Under the pieces are notes generated by a model, which was given only the letters and a program-made list of their open reading frames with translations, was not told the DNA's origin and searched no databases. The translations under genes and the position numbers were made by a program. From Microglena sp. YARC (lineage: Eukaryota; Chlorophyta; Chlorophyceae; Chlamydomonadales; Chlamydomonadaceae): DNA of 64,000 nucleotides. Positions 32,527 through 43,377 of this stretch are shown piece by piece. The stretch is taken from NCBI GenBank assembly GCA_022414725.1, contig CM039462.1, positions 182,717,657-182,781,656 on the forward strand, in the 5' to 3' direction. Positions within the stretch are counted from its first letter, which is position 1. The number at the start of each line of letters is the position of its first letter.

Positions 32527-33824
32527 CAGGCTGGGGTAGGGGAGTCAGAGGGGAAAAGGAGAGAGAGAGCGAGTTGCTCTGTTACAGATTGCAGGTTGCA
32601 GGTTGCAGGTTGTAGGCAAGGGTTGCGGAACAGGGAGTAGCGTTATAACGCGACGCGTTGAGCGATTGGGTGCAGGGGAGATAATGAGTTATTCCTTCCC
32701 GCTGCTGCTTTTTTATAGCGCGTATGTAGGGCGTGTGCACATGTTGGGGCGTACGCGTATCTAGATGCGAATGTGGAAGCTACCGTTTTTGTTTGGAAAC
32801 CTCACGGCGAGTGATCAACCTCGAGTCGGGAATCCCACGGGATTTCCTTCCCCGATGACCCAGAATCGGTTCGAATTCGGTTCGAATTCGAGCAGGAGCT
32901 GACAAACCAGAGTTGGTTAGTGGTCGGTTGACCACTGCTATCGCCACGCCCCGCGCCCCAGGGCCTGAGCAACCGGAGTCACTGGAGTCGCATTGAATTT
33001 GAGTAGGAGCTGGGACAGAGTTGGCTACTCGGCTGATCCCCTGTGCACCCACCATGCGATTGCCGCAGCCTCTCGTAAGGCCTGGGCAGTAAGGTGATCA
33101 TCGCGTACCTTCTGCTGCTAATGCGACTAAGGTCGGTAGGCCTATCTTGCTGGGCACATGTTGATTCTTGACCTAGCTGTCGGAAAACGTTTTTAATTTG
33201 GCAGATCAGTCAGACCATCAATTATGTGATCGCGGACGGAGTCGATTTGTCGACTTCGAAGAAAAGGAGCGCGGAGCTGTTCCCTTGTACACGTGTCGAC
33301 GATTGACTTGGCTTCAGTTAGTGGTATAGAAACCAGCCGAGGCACGAGCAAATCCAGAGAGCAAATCTTAGTGCTTCACCGGCCGAACCTGTTCCCACCA
33401 GTCGATAACGCAAGGCTACCTGCAATCCGAGCCACGCCAATCTAGAATCCTTTTCCATTTGCATGGACTTACCCTCACCCCTTGACTTCATCTTCCCATG
33501 AGCCTTGCCCAGGGCTTCTCTATCAGTAGCCAGCCAGGAGAGCTGCCTAGAAGCTGCTGCTCGTAGCCAAAAAGGACACTGGCCTGGCCCACTGGCTATT
33601 GAATGCATCACGAAGGTCAGATCCTGCCAGGGTTGTTCAAGGAAACTTCAGAATCTATGTTTCATGATCCAACAGCTAGGTTAGGGTCCCAAATCTACGT
33701 TACATGAGCAAAAACATCTACGTCTCATGAGCCAAAATCTACGTTTCCAACGTGACAACCCCTCCAAAATCTGTGTGAGACGTGAAGGGCAGTTCGCCTG
33801 ACTGCGTATCAGACCCAAGGAGCC
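32527..33824. other. Divergent intergenic region between the unknown gene and the F-box gene
   Basis: About 1.3 kb separates two divergent start codons. It holds a tripled GCAGGTTGCAGGTTGCAGGT, a TTTTTATAGCGCG word near 32708, a direct pair CGGTTCGAATTCGGTTCGAA near 32873, a half TIR element near 33535 and ATCTACGTTTCATGA-like repeats at 33650-33770. A shared promoter region is plausible. Short open frames here have no motif. Confidence 0.4.
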
Positions 33825-36725
33825 ATGGACATCAGCGATCTGGAGGAGCATGAGAGGGGGTCTGGCCGTGTAGCCACAGATATAATTGAGGCACAAGGCC
33901 AGGCCAAGGCACAGGCACAGGGCAGTGGGCCAGGCTACACAGGCAAAGACAACCGTGATGTAAGGGTGCATGAGAGGGGGTCTGGCCGTGTAGCAGAAGA
34001 CACTTCTGAGGCTAGGGCACAAGGCAGTGTGCCAGGCTACACAGGCAAAGGCAGCAGTGACGCAAGGAGTGAGGTGCACGACCTAAGCGAAGGGGCTCAG
34101 CGTGATGTGCACACACGTGTGGCTGCACAAGCACAGGCACAGGGCAGTGGGCCAATTTACACAGGCAAAGGCAGCAGTGACACAAGGAGTGAGGTGCAGG
34201 ACCTAAGCAAAGGGGCTCAGCGTGATGGGCACACAGCGGTGGCTGCACAGGCACAGGCACAAGGCAGTGAGACAGGCTACGTAGGCACAAACAACCGTGG
34301 TGCTGGGGCTCAGAGTGATGTGCACCAGCTACCAACACATGTCTGGGTCCAAGTTCTGACACTCTGTGATGTCGATACATTATGGAGCATGACAGCCACA
34401 TGCAGGTAGATTGTTTTTTTGTTTTTTTTAAATTTGAATTCGAATTTGAATTGATACATGGTTCTCCAGCTAACTCTGGGGTGCTCACCGTCTGCCAATT
34501 CCGAGTCCCCCCGTGTAATAGCCACGGAAACCAGGGAGTACACAAAGCGGATTAGATATTTAAAACACTTGACAGTCAGTACCAATATTTTAGCCACACG
34601 TCGCATGAAGGAGTCCCTACCGCCTGGAGGGTGACACGTACTATGTCTGCCATGGTGACTTTCCCCAGCTGCGGTGTACGGGGAGGGTCCCCTTAACACC
34701 ATGCCCCTCCAGGCGTTTTTTTGTTGCCAGCCAATTTCAGGTAGAATTGAATATCATATGATACACGGTACAATTTGAGTACTAAACCGCATCTTATCGC
34801 GTCTTATCGTATGTATTGATATATTGTATCGTATGATCGTATCATACCGTATGTATTGGCATGTCGTATCGTATGATCGTGATGTGTTGATCGTATCATA
34901 CCGTATGTATTGATACATTATATTGTATGATTGTATGATCGTGATATGTTGATCGTATCATATTGAAATATCGTACGATATCATACTTAACAACCCTAAC
35001 TATAAAGAAACTGTCCTCTTTCCACAAGGGGTTTCACCCAATACGCACCGACCCTACGCCACGACTGTTTGGTTGTCCTCCTCAAAGAGGGCGGGAGCCC
35101 CCAGGGTCACCTTGTTGTCCGTATGTGCGTGTAACCGTCTGACTGGAACGAAGCCTGGCACACCAACCAACGGTCTCGTAACTAACTCGCTTTCCGTTGC
35201 CACCTGTCGCTCTGTTGCGAACACTCTCTGCCAATTTTTTAGCGTCGCTTGCGATGTTGCATAGAATTTGGCTGTTTGGTTGTTGCAGAATAGGCCAATG
35301 GATATGCTCATAAACATCACCACCTCCTCCCAAACCACAACGATCATGCCCACCCCAACCCCCAAGCCCCCAACCCCTCCTCCCCATCACCACCTCCTCC
35401 CAAACCACAACGATCATGCCCACCCCAACCCCAAGCCCCCAACCCCTCCTCCCCATCACCACCTCCTCCCCAACCCAATCACAACCATCATGCCCACCCA
35501 ACCCCCAAGCCCCCAACCCCTCCTCCCCATCACCACCTCCTCCCCAACCACAACCACAACCATCATGCCCACCCCAACCCCCAAGCCCCCAACCCTCCTC
35601 CCCATCACCACCTCCTCCCCAACCCCAACCACAACCATCATGCCCACCCCAACCCCCAAGCCCCCAACCCCTCCTCCCCATCACCACCTCCTCCCCAACC
35701 CCAACCACAACGATCATGCCCACCCCAACCCCAAGCCCCCAACCCCTCCTCCCCATCACAACCTCCTCCCCAACCCCAACCACATCCATCATGCCCACCC
35801 AACCCCCAAGCCCCCAACCCCTCCTCCCCATCACCACCTCCTCCCCAACCCCAACCACATCCATCATGCCCACCCAACCCCCAAGCCCCCAACCCCTCCT
35901 CCCCATCACCACCTCCTCCCCAACCCCAACCACAACCATCATGCCCACCTAACCTCCAAGCCCCCAACCCCTCCTTCCCATCACCACGTCCTCCCCAACG
36001 CCAACCACAACCATCATGCCCACCCAACCTCCAAGCCCCCAACCCCTCCAGCCAACCACCATCACCATCACCACCACCACCATCACCATCACCACCACCA
36101 CCATCACCATCACCACTATCACTATCACCACCACCACCATCACCACCATCACCACCTCCACCACCACCATCACCACCACCACCACCACCACCACCACCAT
36201 CACCATCACCACCACCACCACCACCACCACCATCACCACGCCCATTCAACGCCCCATATAAAGCAACTGTCTTCTTCCCACAGGGGGCTTCACCCAAAAA
36301 CGCACTGACCCTACACCATGGCTGTTTGGTTGTTACATAACTGGCCCGTGGATGTGCTCCTGAACATCACCATCACCTCCCCAACCCCAACCGCAACCAT
36401 CATGCCCACCCAACCCCCAAGCCCCCAACCCCTCCTCCCCATCTCCACCACCTCTCCAACCCCAACCCCAACCATCATGCCCACCCAACCTCCAAGCCTC
36501 CAACCCCTCCGCCCAACCGCTGTCAACACCATCACCACCACCATCATCGTCCCCTATAAAGCAATTGTCTTCTTCCCACAGGGGGTTTCACCTGATACGC
36601 ACCGACCCCTTACGCCATCGCTGTTTGGTTGTTCAACAATAAGCCAGTGGATGTGCTCCTCTACGTATTCAAAATCTGTGGCTCAAGCACGCAGCTTGAA
36701 GTTATGCATCAGCTGCTCGTATTGG
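33825..36725 (+). CDS. F-box/ankyrin protein, copy 1: exons 1-2 only
   Basis: Exon 1 (33825-34405) encodes 193 codons plus two bases. Its N-terminal part has four imperfect repeats of about 40 residues with GSG(P/R), YTGKGSSD and SEV(H/Q)DLS, rich in Ala/Gln/Gly. It ends with an F-box-like stretch, [18 protein letters not shown] then WSMTATC. The donor is GTAGAT. Exon 2 (36582-36725) begins after CTTCCCACAG and encodes GFHLIRTDP and [16 protein letters not shown], continuing the F-box into an ankyrin-like helix, then [12 protein letters not shown] and a GTAGGT donor. In this copy exon 2 has one extra C (ACCCCTTACGCC) that breaks the frame; copy 2 is correct there. Known: F-box proteins recruit substrates to SCF ubiquitin ligases, and ankyrin repeats would bind the substrate. 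Beyond 38034 the downstream ankyrin exons are absent, so this copy is truncated. Confidence 0.65.
34590..34735 (-). mobile_element. SINE-like family copy in F-box intron
   Basis: On the minus strand it reads AACGCCTGGAGGGGCATGG, then GTTAAGGGGACC and GCAGCTGGGGAAAGTCACCA, like the copy at 8719-8870. Its flank includes a tail-like ATTTGAATTCGAATTTGAAT at 34430-34452. Confidence 0.6.
34740..34995. repeat. AT-rich quasi-palindromic array (TATCGTATGATCGTATC)
   Basis: Units of 30-50 bases carry CGTATGATCGTATCATACCG and TATGTATTGATA. It ends ATATCGTACGATATCATACT then TAACAACCCTAA. The same ending stands near 25480 and 18860, so this may be a mobile foldback family. Confidence 0.55.
35012..35294 (+). 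repeat. Extra copy of the 5' edge of F-box exon 2, split by an insertion
   Basis: The string TCTTTCCACAAGGGGTTTCA, then CCAATACGCACCGACCCTAC and GACTGTTTGGTTGT copies the acceptor and start of exon 2. It is interrupted at 35077 and resumes at 35284 with TGCAGAATAGGCC and GGATATGCTCATAAACAT. A second partial copy is at 36260-36390, before the true exon at 36582. Confidence 0.8.
35077..35271 (+). mobile_element. 195-base insertion of the GTCGCAAGCGACGC family with 12-base duplication
   Basis: The flanks are CTGTTTGGTTGT at 35065-35076 and 35272-35283. The insert starts CCTCCTCAAAGAGGGCGGGA and ends GCGATGTTGCATAGAATTTG then G. Relatives are at 13530-13760 (reverse), 59636-60030 (reverse) and 62345-62560. 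A 12-base duplication with no inverted ends suggests a retroposed or unclassified element. Confidence 0.75.
35295..36060 (+). repeat. C-rich minisatellite, about 75-base unit, ten units
   Basis: Units read ATCATGCCCACCC(C)AACC, CCCAAGCCCCCAACCCCTCC, TCCCCATCACCACCTCCTCC and CCAACCCCAACCACAACC. The first lines continue from the exon-edge copy (AACATCACCACC), so the array began as an exon-plus-intron edge. Long Pro/His or Gly/Val frames on either strand are artefacts. Confidence 0.85.
36060..36242 (+). repeat. (ACC/ATC)n trinucleotide array
   Basis: About 180 bases of CACCAC and CATCAC triplets. It translates as poly-His or poly-Pro-Ser and is not coding in the gene model. Confidence 0.9.
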
Positions 36726-38034
36726 GTAGGTTTTGGTGTTGAGTATGAGGCCCATGGACTGGATTGCAAGCATTGGCTCAGGTGTGTGTTGGTACTGTGG
36801 GATTGGGGGGGGGAGGGGGGGGGGGGGGGGGGGGGGGGAGGAGTGTGTGGCTCTACCACACAGCTCAAAGTTATGCATCAGCTGCTCGTCTTGGGTAGGT
36901 AGGGCATCTGATCAGATGTTCGTTGTATGTATGTATGCTACAGTCCAGGGGTAGGCCAAATAGGCTTAAGGGACTTGCCCAACCGTGACAGGAAGGGCTA
37001 AAAAGGAAAAGCATTGATGAACTGAACCCCAACAACCGTGTTACTGTCCATTGAAGTGCAATGGTTGGAAATGTTCCGCTGACAATAGCGTAAAATACCG
37101 AGAATCTGTGGCCCAAGCGCCCAGCTTGAAGTTATGCATCAGCTACTCGTCTTGGGTAGGTTGTTGTGTTGAGTATGAGGCCCATGGACTGGATGAGATG
37201 GGGGAGTATGTGCACCGTTGGCTACCAGAGTCTTTCTTATCAGCAACAAGCACCAGCTTTTAGGTAGCTCCTCTTCCTGGCTATTCAGCCTAACCCCAAG
37301 CAGGCTAGAGCACCTTGAAGCCAGCATAATCACTTTTCTAGTACTGTTGAAATTTGTGGGCTTTGCCCAATGGCTGGCTCAGGGAGCTTCCTAGAAGCTG
37401 CTGCTCGTAGCTGAAAAGAAAAACGCCGCTGGCTACTAGCATTGGCTCAGGTGTATGTTGGTACAGTGGGAGGTGGGTGGGGGTAAGTGTATGGCCCAAG
37501 CGTGCAGCTTGAAGTCATGCATCAGCTGCAGTCTTGGATAGGTGCGAATGGAACTGCAAATGGGCGCTTGCACACTCAAACTTTCAAAACTTGTCATTTT
37601 TGATACATCTTGCTTGCTTTAGCATATTGTGTTATCGTTATTGGCTCATACACCCAGCTTGAAGTTATGCATCAGCTGCTCGTCTTGGGTAGGTGTGAAT
37701 GCAAATGCAAAGGGGCGCTTGCACACTCGAAGTTTTAAGTAATATGATTTTTTATCAGTGCAAGCAAACGGGCTGGCCCCCTCAACCTCACGCCGTGTAA
37801 TAACTAATAATGCGTACTATTTATGTATGTATTTATTTATCATTTTTGATACATTTTGCTTGATTTAGCATACTGCAATATCGTTATTGGCTCAAGCACA
37901 CAGCTTGAAGGTTTACATCATTTACTCGTCTTGGGTAGGTGCACAGGCAGCATTAAGAGAGTTTGTGGGTTTTGTTTTTGTGGTCTTGTTTGTGGTCTTG
38001 TTTGTGGTCTTGTCTTGGGTAAGGGCTCAACTAG
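36726..38034 (+). repeat. Five copies of the 3' edge of F-box exon 2
   Basis: The exon end and donor (CAGCTTGAAGTTATGCATCA, GCTGCTCGTCTTGG then GTAGGT) recur near 36862, 37127, 37505, 37655 and 37905. Between them lie a poly-G stretch (36805-36838), a dispersed repeat (36943-37050) and a half TIR element (37385). Spacing varies from 150 to 380 bases. Confidence 0.85.
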
Positions 38035-38198
38035 CCGATAATCCTAAACCCTAATTCATACCGATGTACCCATAGCCCTACACCCTACCCGTGTACCCAT
38101 AGGTCATGATGAATATGCCGTCTGAGAAAGTGGCAATGACAGCACCTGTAATGATGAACACTGATGCCTCTGCCGGGGGGGGCAAGCAATCATTGAAG

Positions 38199-38640
38199 GT
38201 GGGTGCTTTGGCGTGGTTTGGTTTGGTTTGATTGCATGGTCTGTGTGATGATGAACACTGATGCCTCTGCCGGGGGGGACAAGCAATCATTGAAGGTGAG
38301 TGCTTTGGTTTGGCTTGGCTTGGCTTGGTTCGGCTCTGCCAGGGGGGCAAACTAGAATTGAAGGTGGATGCTTTGGCTTGGCTTGGTTTGGTTTGATTGC
38401 ATGGTCTATGTGATGATGAACACTGATGCTTTTGCCGGGGGGACAAGCCATCATTGAACATGAGCGCTTTGGTTTGGTTTGGCTTGGCTTGCTTTGGTTT
38501 GACTTGGTTTGGGCACTGCCCGGGGGAGAAGCCATCATTGAACATTCGCGCTTTGGTTTGGCTTGGCTTGCTTTAGTTTGGCTTGGTCTGGCTCTGCCCG
38601 GGGGGGGGGGGGGGGGCAAGCCGTCATTGAACATGCGCGC
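38199..38640 (+). repeat. Exon 3 3'-edge array, second copy
   Basis: This is the counterpart of 20080-20520. The G run is 17 here against 19 in copy 1, and one unit reads CATTCGCGC where copy 1 has CATTAGCGC. Confidence 0.85.
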
Positions 38641-38769
38641 TTTGGTTTGGTTTGGTATAAAATGGAAACAACAGTTTTTTTTTAGTTGTGAAAGTTTTTT
38701 CACCCCAGGAGGTGGGACTCCCTACACAAACCAGCGGCACCAAGGATTCAGTTTGAATGGCGTTGCCAC

Positions 38770-38962
38770 CAGGGTACTTCAAATGGCCAAATTGGCCAGC
38801 GCTTTAGCGCACTCGAAAACAAAAAAACTGCGCTTTGTAGTGCAAAAAGCGCAAAAATGCTTGCTGCGCCCACAGGGGGTTGCAAAAAACTGCGGTTAAA
38901 GCGCAGAGGGGTCAAAAAGTCAGCGCTCAAAAGCGCAAAAGCGCGCGCTTTGAATTACCCTG
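38770..38962. mobile_element. hAT-type MITE, duplicate of 20655-20848
   Basis: It has the same 8-base flanks (GTTGCCAC) and the same insertion point, so it was carried along by the 18.1 kb duplication rather than inserted separately. It is one base shorter, in a G run. Confidence 0.9.
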
Positions 38963-39339
38963 GTTGCCACACTTACAAAAGAGTAGGCGCACTTAGGGGA
39001 TTTGTATGGAACGGAATGGAACGGATGGGGTGGATGGAAGAGGCGTGTAGAGGAATGATTGTTTGATAGTATGTTGAATGCTAAAGGATTGGATAGTGCG
39101 CACAGTGAGCAAGCAGTGTGTGTGCAACCTAACATTGTGGCACATAGAACTTGACAGACAGACAGACAGACATGCGTACATACATAAATACGTACATACA
39201 TACACACACTCCACTATATAACATTGATATCAGTAATAAGATCAGGCCAGTCTAGGAATTGTCTGTTCAGTGTGATACATGTACACGAGCATCACTTTTA
39301 TTTTCAGCTACAAGCAACAGCAGCTTGTAGGCAGCATGA

Positions 39340-39620
39340 TTTTTTTAATCCCGCGGAGGGCTTTGTTTCTGCCTACACAGCTAACCATGGAAACACTCCC
39401 CTCCACCAATCATTGATTTCACTCTATACCACAGAGGGCCTTCATCATGCCAAGCCAGTACAGCATGGAAACACTTCCCGTCCCCAATCATTGATTTCAC
39501 TCTATCCTTTGAACCTCATACATGTTTCTCTATCCTCCGCAGATGGCCTTCATCATGCCAAGCCAGTACACTATGGAAACACTCCCAGTCCCCAATCATT
39601 GATTTCACTCTATTACGCAG
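39340..39620 (+). repeat. Exon 4 5'-edge copies, second copy
   Basis: Counterpart of 21215-21491, with the three partial acceptor and exon fragments in the same order. Confidence 0.85.
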
Positions 39621-39819
39621 ATGGCCTTCATCATGCCAAGCAAGTACACCATGGAAACACTCCCAGTTCCAAAGGACGCAAACGTCAATTTGGTTGAGGT
39701 GCCAGAGCACAAGGTATGTATGTTACATGTTTACCTGCTTTGAGCATTCTGTTGCACTGCATGTTCTTGTTTGCAACTGAAATGTATGTTATGTGTATTT
39801 GCTCCCTTACTTGCACCCT

Positions 39820-40030
39820 TGAGAACCAATCCACGTTCAACAAATTGCTCGATGGCAGAGCTCCTTGAACGACGGAGGTGCCGGGTTCGAATCCTAACGG
39901 GTGCGCTTAAGTGTTCGCGGTTTCTGTCAACCGTCATGGTAGCTTTGTCCAGGTAAAGTAGCAGCCCGTTCCCTACCGCCGTAAGCCGAGGCTTCCTTAG
40001 TACCACACCCCAGCTGGCGTTATCGTTACT
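39820..40030 (+). mobile_element. tRNA-derived SINE-like element, second copy
   Basis: Counterpart of 21690-21900. The B-box GGTTCGAATCC is conserved. Differences include CGCGGTTTCTG for CGCGGTTGCTG and GCCGTAAGCCG for GCTGAAGCCG. Confidence 0.65.
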
Positions 40031-40504
40031 TTTTCCACCCTCGAGGTCCTGCAGGGCAATGTGAGACTAGGTTGTCCTACCTGGTGAGCTGGTACCCTGC
40101 AGTGGATAGGACCATTGCTAGCCTAGTCTCACTCGAGCACCTAGCACCTCTTGGGTTGCATCTTAGACCTATGCATTCGCTTCCTGTCTATTTTTGTTAC
40201 CTTTTCCTGTCTTCCTGTTGTTTCATCATCTATTTGTATGTTACCTGAGGAGTCCTTTGAGGGCTTTTTCCCGCTATGTATAGCGATCGCTAGTTTTGAC
40301 CTTGTTTTGGCAAAATTATCGCCATGTAAAAGTGTTGAAAAAACTCTGCTTAAATGGCCCTAAAAAGCAATAAAAGCTATAAAAAGCTCTAACACGCTGT
40401 TCCTGGAGGAGGCCTAGAACCATGAAGCTAGAAAAAAACCACTTTCAGATTTGAAAACAAAACCGAGTCCTTGGCGGGTTCTGTTTGCATTGGTACGTGC
40501 ATTG

Positions 40505-40699
40505 CAGGGTAATTCAAAGCGCGCGCTTTTGCGCCTTTGAGTGATGATTTTTGACCCCCTCTGCGCTTTAATCGCAGTTTTTTGCAACCCCCTGTGGGCG
40601 GAGCAAGCAATTTCTGCGTTTTTTGCACTACAAAGCGCAGTTTTTTTGTTTTCAAGAGCGCTACAGCGCTGGCCAATTTTAGCCATTTGAAGTACCCTG
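40505..40699. mobile_element. hAT-type MITE, duplicate of 22375-22568
   Basis: Insertion site and family sequence are as in copy 1. The right flank reads CCCTG then TGCATTGG, one G short of the full GTGCATTG, and an extra T is present in CCAATTTTAGCC. Confidence 0.88.
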
Positions 40700-41403
40700 T
40701 GCATTGGCATTTGCATGATGCGTCGGCATCAACCCAAGGACGCGTGGGGCATTATCCTTTAGGCTGTTGTCTGTTGGTGAACCGGTACCCTACGTCTGCA
40801 GACAACACTACCAGGCCTCATTGATACGAGCACCTTGGGGGCATACCTGCTTTGTTCATTCAGCTTGTTGCACTGCCTTATCTTGCTTGCAACCTGCCAC
40901 CTAAATGTATGTCATGTCGTCCAGTACGATATCGTAGATACATCGTAGATATTGAATGATATTGTAGGTACGCTGTATCGTATGAAACGTCGTATGGTGT
41001 ATCATACAATGTATTGTGCAATATTATGAATACCGTATGAAACAGTAATCAATTGTTATATTGTTTGATATCGTAGTTATAATTTTTGATATCGTATGAA
41101 ACAGTAATTAATTGTTATATTGTTTGATATCGTAGTTATATTGTTTGATATCGTATGAAACAGTAATTAATTGTTATATTGTTTGATATCGATATTATTA
41201 ATACCGTATGAAACAGTAATCAATTGTTATATTGTTTGATATTGTTTAATACCGTATGAAACAGTAATCAATTGTATGCTATATTGTTTGATATCCTACA
41301 ATATTGTGTTGTTTGATATCCTACAATATCCTTAAGATCGTATGAAACAGTACTGTATAGTATGATATATCGTTTTATATCCGGTTTTATGTCTAGTTGT
41401 ATG

Positions 41404-43233
41404 GTGTATCACGCTATTATCTTGGAACCTGGACGATATTGATCACCCTAACTATCATGCTTATGCTGTAGTTAGCGATGATCATGCTCTTACATGATAG
41501 TCTTGGAACCTGGATGGTATTGATATCTATAACAATGATGCGTATGCTGCTATTAGCCATGATCACATCCTTGCATGATAGCCTTGGAACCTGGACGGTA
41601 TTGATATCTATAACAATGATGCTTATGCTGCTATTAGCCATGATCACATCCTTGCACGATAGCCTTGGAACCTGGACGGTATTGATAACCCTAACGATGG
41701 TGCTTATGCTGCTATTAGCCATGCTCACGCTCTTGCATGATAGTCTTGGAACCTGGATGATATTGATAACCCTAACGATGCTGCCTATGCTGCTATTAGC
41801 CATGATCACGCTCTTGCATGGCCCTCTTGGAACCTGGACGGTATTGATACCTCTAGGGTGTATGATGATGATTATGCTGCACTTGGCCATACTCACGCTC
41901 TTGCATTGATAGTCTTGGAACCTGGATGATATCGATAACCCTAACGATGCTGCTTATGCTGCTATTAGCCATGATCACGCTCTTGCATGGCCCTCTTGGA
42001 ACCTGGACGGTATTGATACCTCTAGGGTGTATGATGATGATTATGCTGCACTTGGCCATGCTCACGCTCTTGCATGATAGTCTTGGAACCTGGATGATAT
42101 CGATAACCCTAACGATGCTGCTTATGCTGCTATTAGCCATGATCACGCTCTTGCATGGCCCTCTTGGAACCTGGACGGTATTGATACCTCTAGGGTGTAT
42201 GATGATGACTATGCTGCACTTGGCCATGCTCACGCTCTTGCATGATAGTCTTGGAACCTGGATGATATTGATAACCCTAACGATGCTGCTTATGCTGCTA
42301 TTAGCCATGATCACGCTCTTGCATGCCCTCTTGGAACCTGGACGGTATTGATAACTCTAGGGTGTATGATGATGATTATGCTGCACTTGGCCATGCTCAC
42401 GCTCTTGCATGATAGTCTTGGAACCTGGATGATATTGATAACCCTAACGATGCTGCTTATGCTGCTATTAGCCATGATCACGCTCTTGCATGGCCCTCCT
42501 GGAACCTGGACGGTATTGATACCTCTAGGGTGTATGATGATGATTATGCTGCACTTGGCCATGCTCACGCTCTTGCATGATAGTCTTGGAATCTGGATGA
42601 TATCGATAACCCTAACGATGCTGCTTATGCTGCTATTAGCCATGATCACGCTCTTGCATGGCCCTCTTGGAACCTGGACGGTATTGATAACTCTAGGGTG
42701 TATGATGATGATTATGCTGCACTTGGCCATGATCACGCTCTTGCATGATAGTCTTGGAAACCTGGATGATATTGATATCTCTATCGATGATGTGTATGCT
42801 GCAGTTGGTGGTGACCACGCTCTTGCATGATAGTCTTGGCTCCTGGTTGATATCGATATCTCTAACGATGATGCTTATGCTGCAGTTAGCCATGATCACG
42901 CTCTTGCTTGAAAGCCTTGGAACCTTAATGATATTGATCATTCTAACAATGGTGCTTATGCTGCAGTTGGCAATGATCACAATCTTGCATGATATGATCA
43001 CTGTAGCACGAAATTAGGGCCCCTGTCAGTAAAAACGATTGTTTGGGGTTCAGTTCATCTATGCAATTTTTGCACTACCTATCAGGGTTAGGCAAGTCCC
43101 TTTAGCCTATCTGGCCTGCCCTTGACTGTGGCATACATACATAAATGCATGCATACATACACATACATACATACATGGTAGTCTTGAAACCTGGCCGGTA
43201 TTGATAACTCTAACGATGTTGTTTATGCTGCAG
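41404..43233 (+). repeat. Exon 5 5'-edge array, second copy
   Basis: It has the same unit order as 23285-25102. Small indels (for example an extra T near 41907, a lost GG near 42325 and an extra A near 42760) break the long artefact frames that stay open in copy 1. Confidence 0.9.
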
Positions 43234-43377
43234 TTGGCGGTGATCACGTTTTCGGGAAGTCTGTCTGACTCAGCCATGAGGAAGAAAGAGGCGGAGCTGC
43301 GAGAAGCTGCAGCTAAGGAGGACACCAAGCTTTCACAGGACCCTAAGGATGTCTTCTTTGCCGGTTATAACCCTCCC

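Larger units (their letters stand above)
19916..38034 (+). repeat. 18.1 kb direct tandem duplication, copy 1
   Basis: Sequence from CCGATAATCCTAAACCC at 19916 is repeated from 38035 with an offset of 18,119, which becomes 18,117 at the far end. The unit covers SOUL exons 3-6, the unassigned middle region, the minus-strand unknown gene and F-box/ankyrin exons 1-2. Differences between copies are mostly homopolymer lengths plus scattered substitutions. Confidence 0.95.

Noticed and set aside
35082..36308. Pro/His-rich and Gly/Val-rich long frames
   Set aside because: They translate a C-rich minisatellite and an (ACC/ATC)n array inside an intron. Both strands and several frames are open.
38103..38198. 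An independent second SOUL gene
   Set aside because: Exons 1-2 are not included in the duplication and no other start exon precedes it, so it is treated as a truncated copy.
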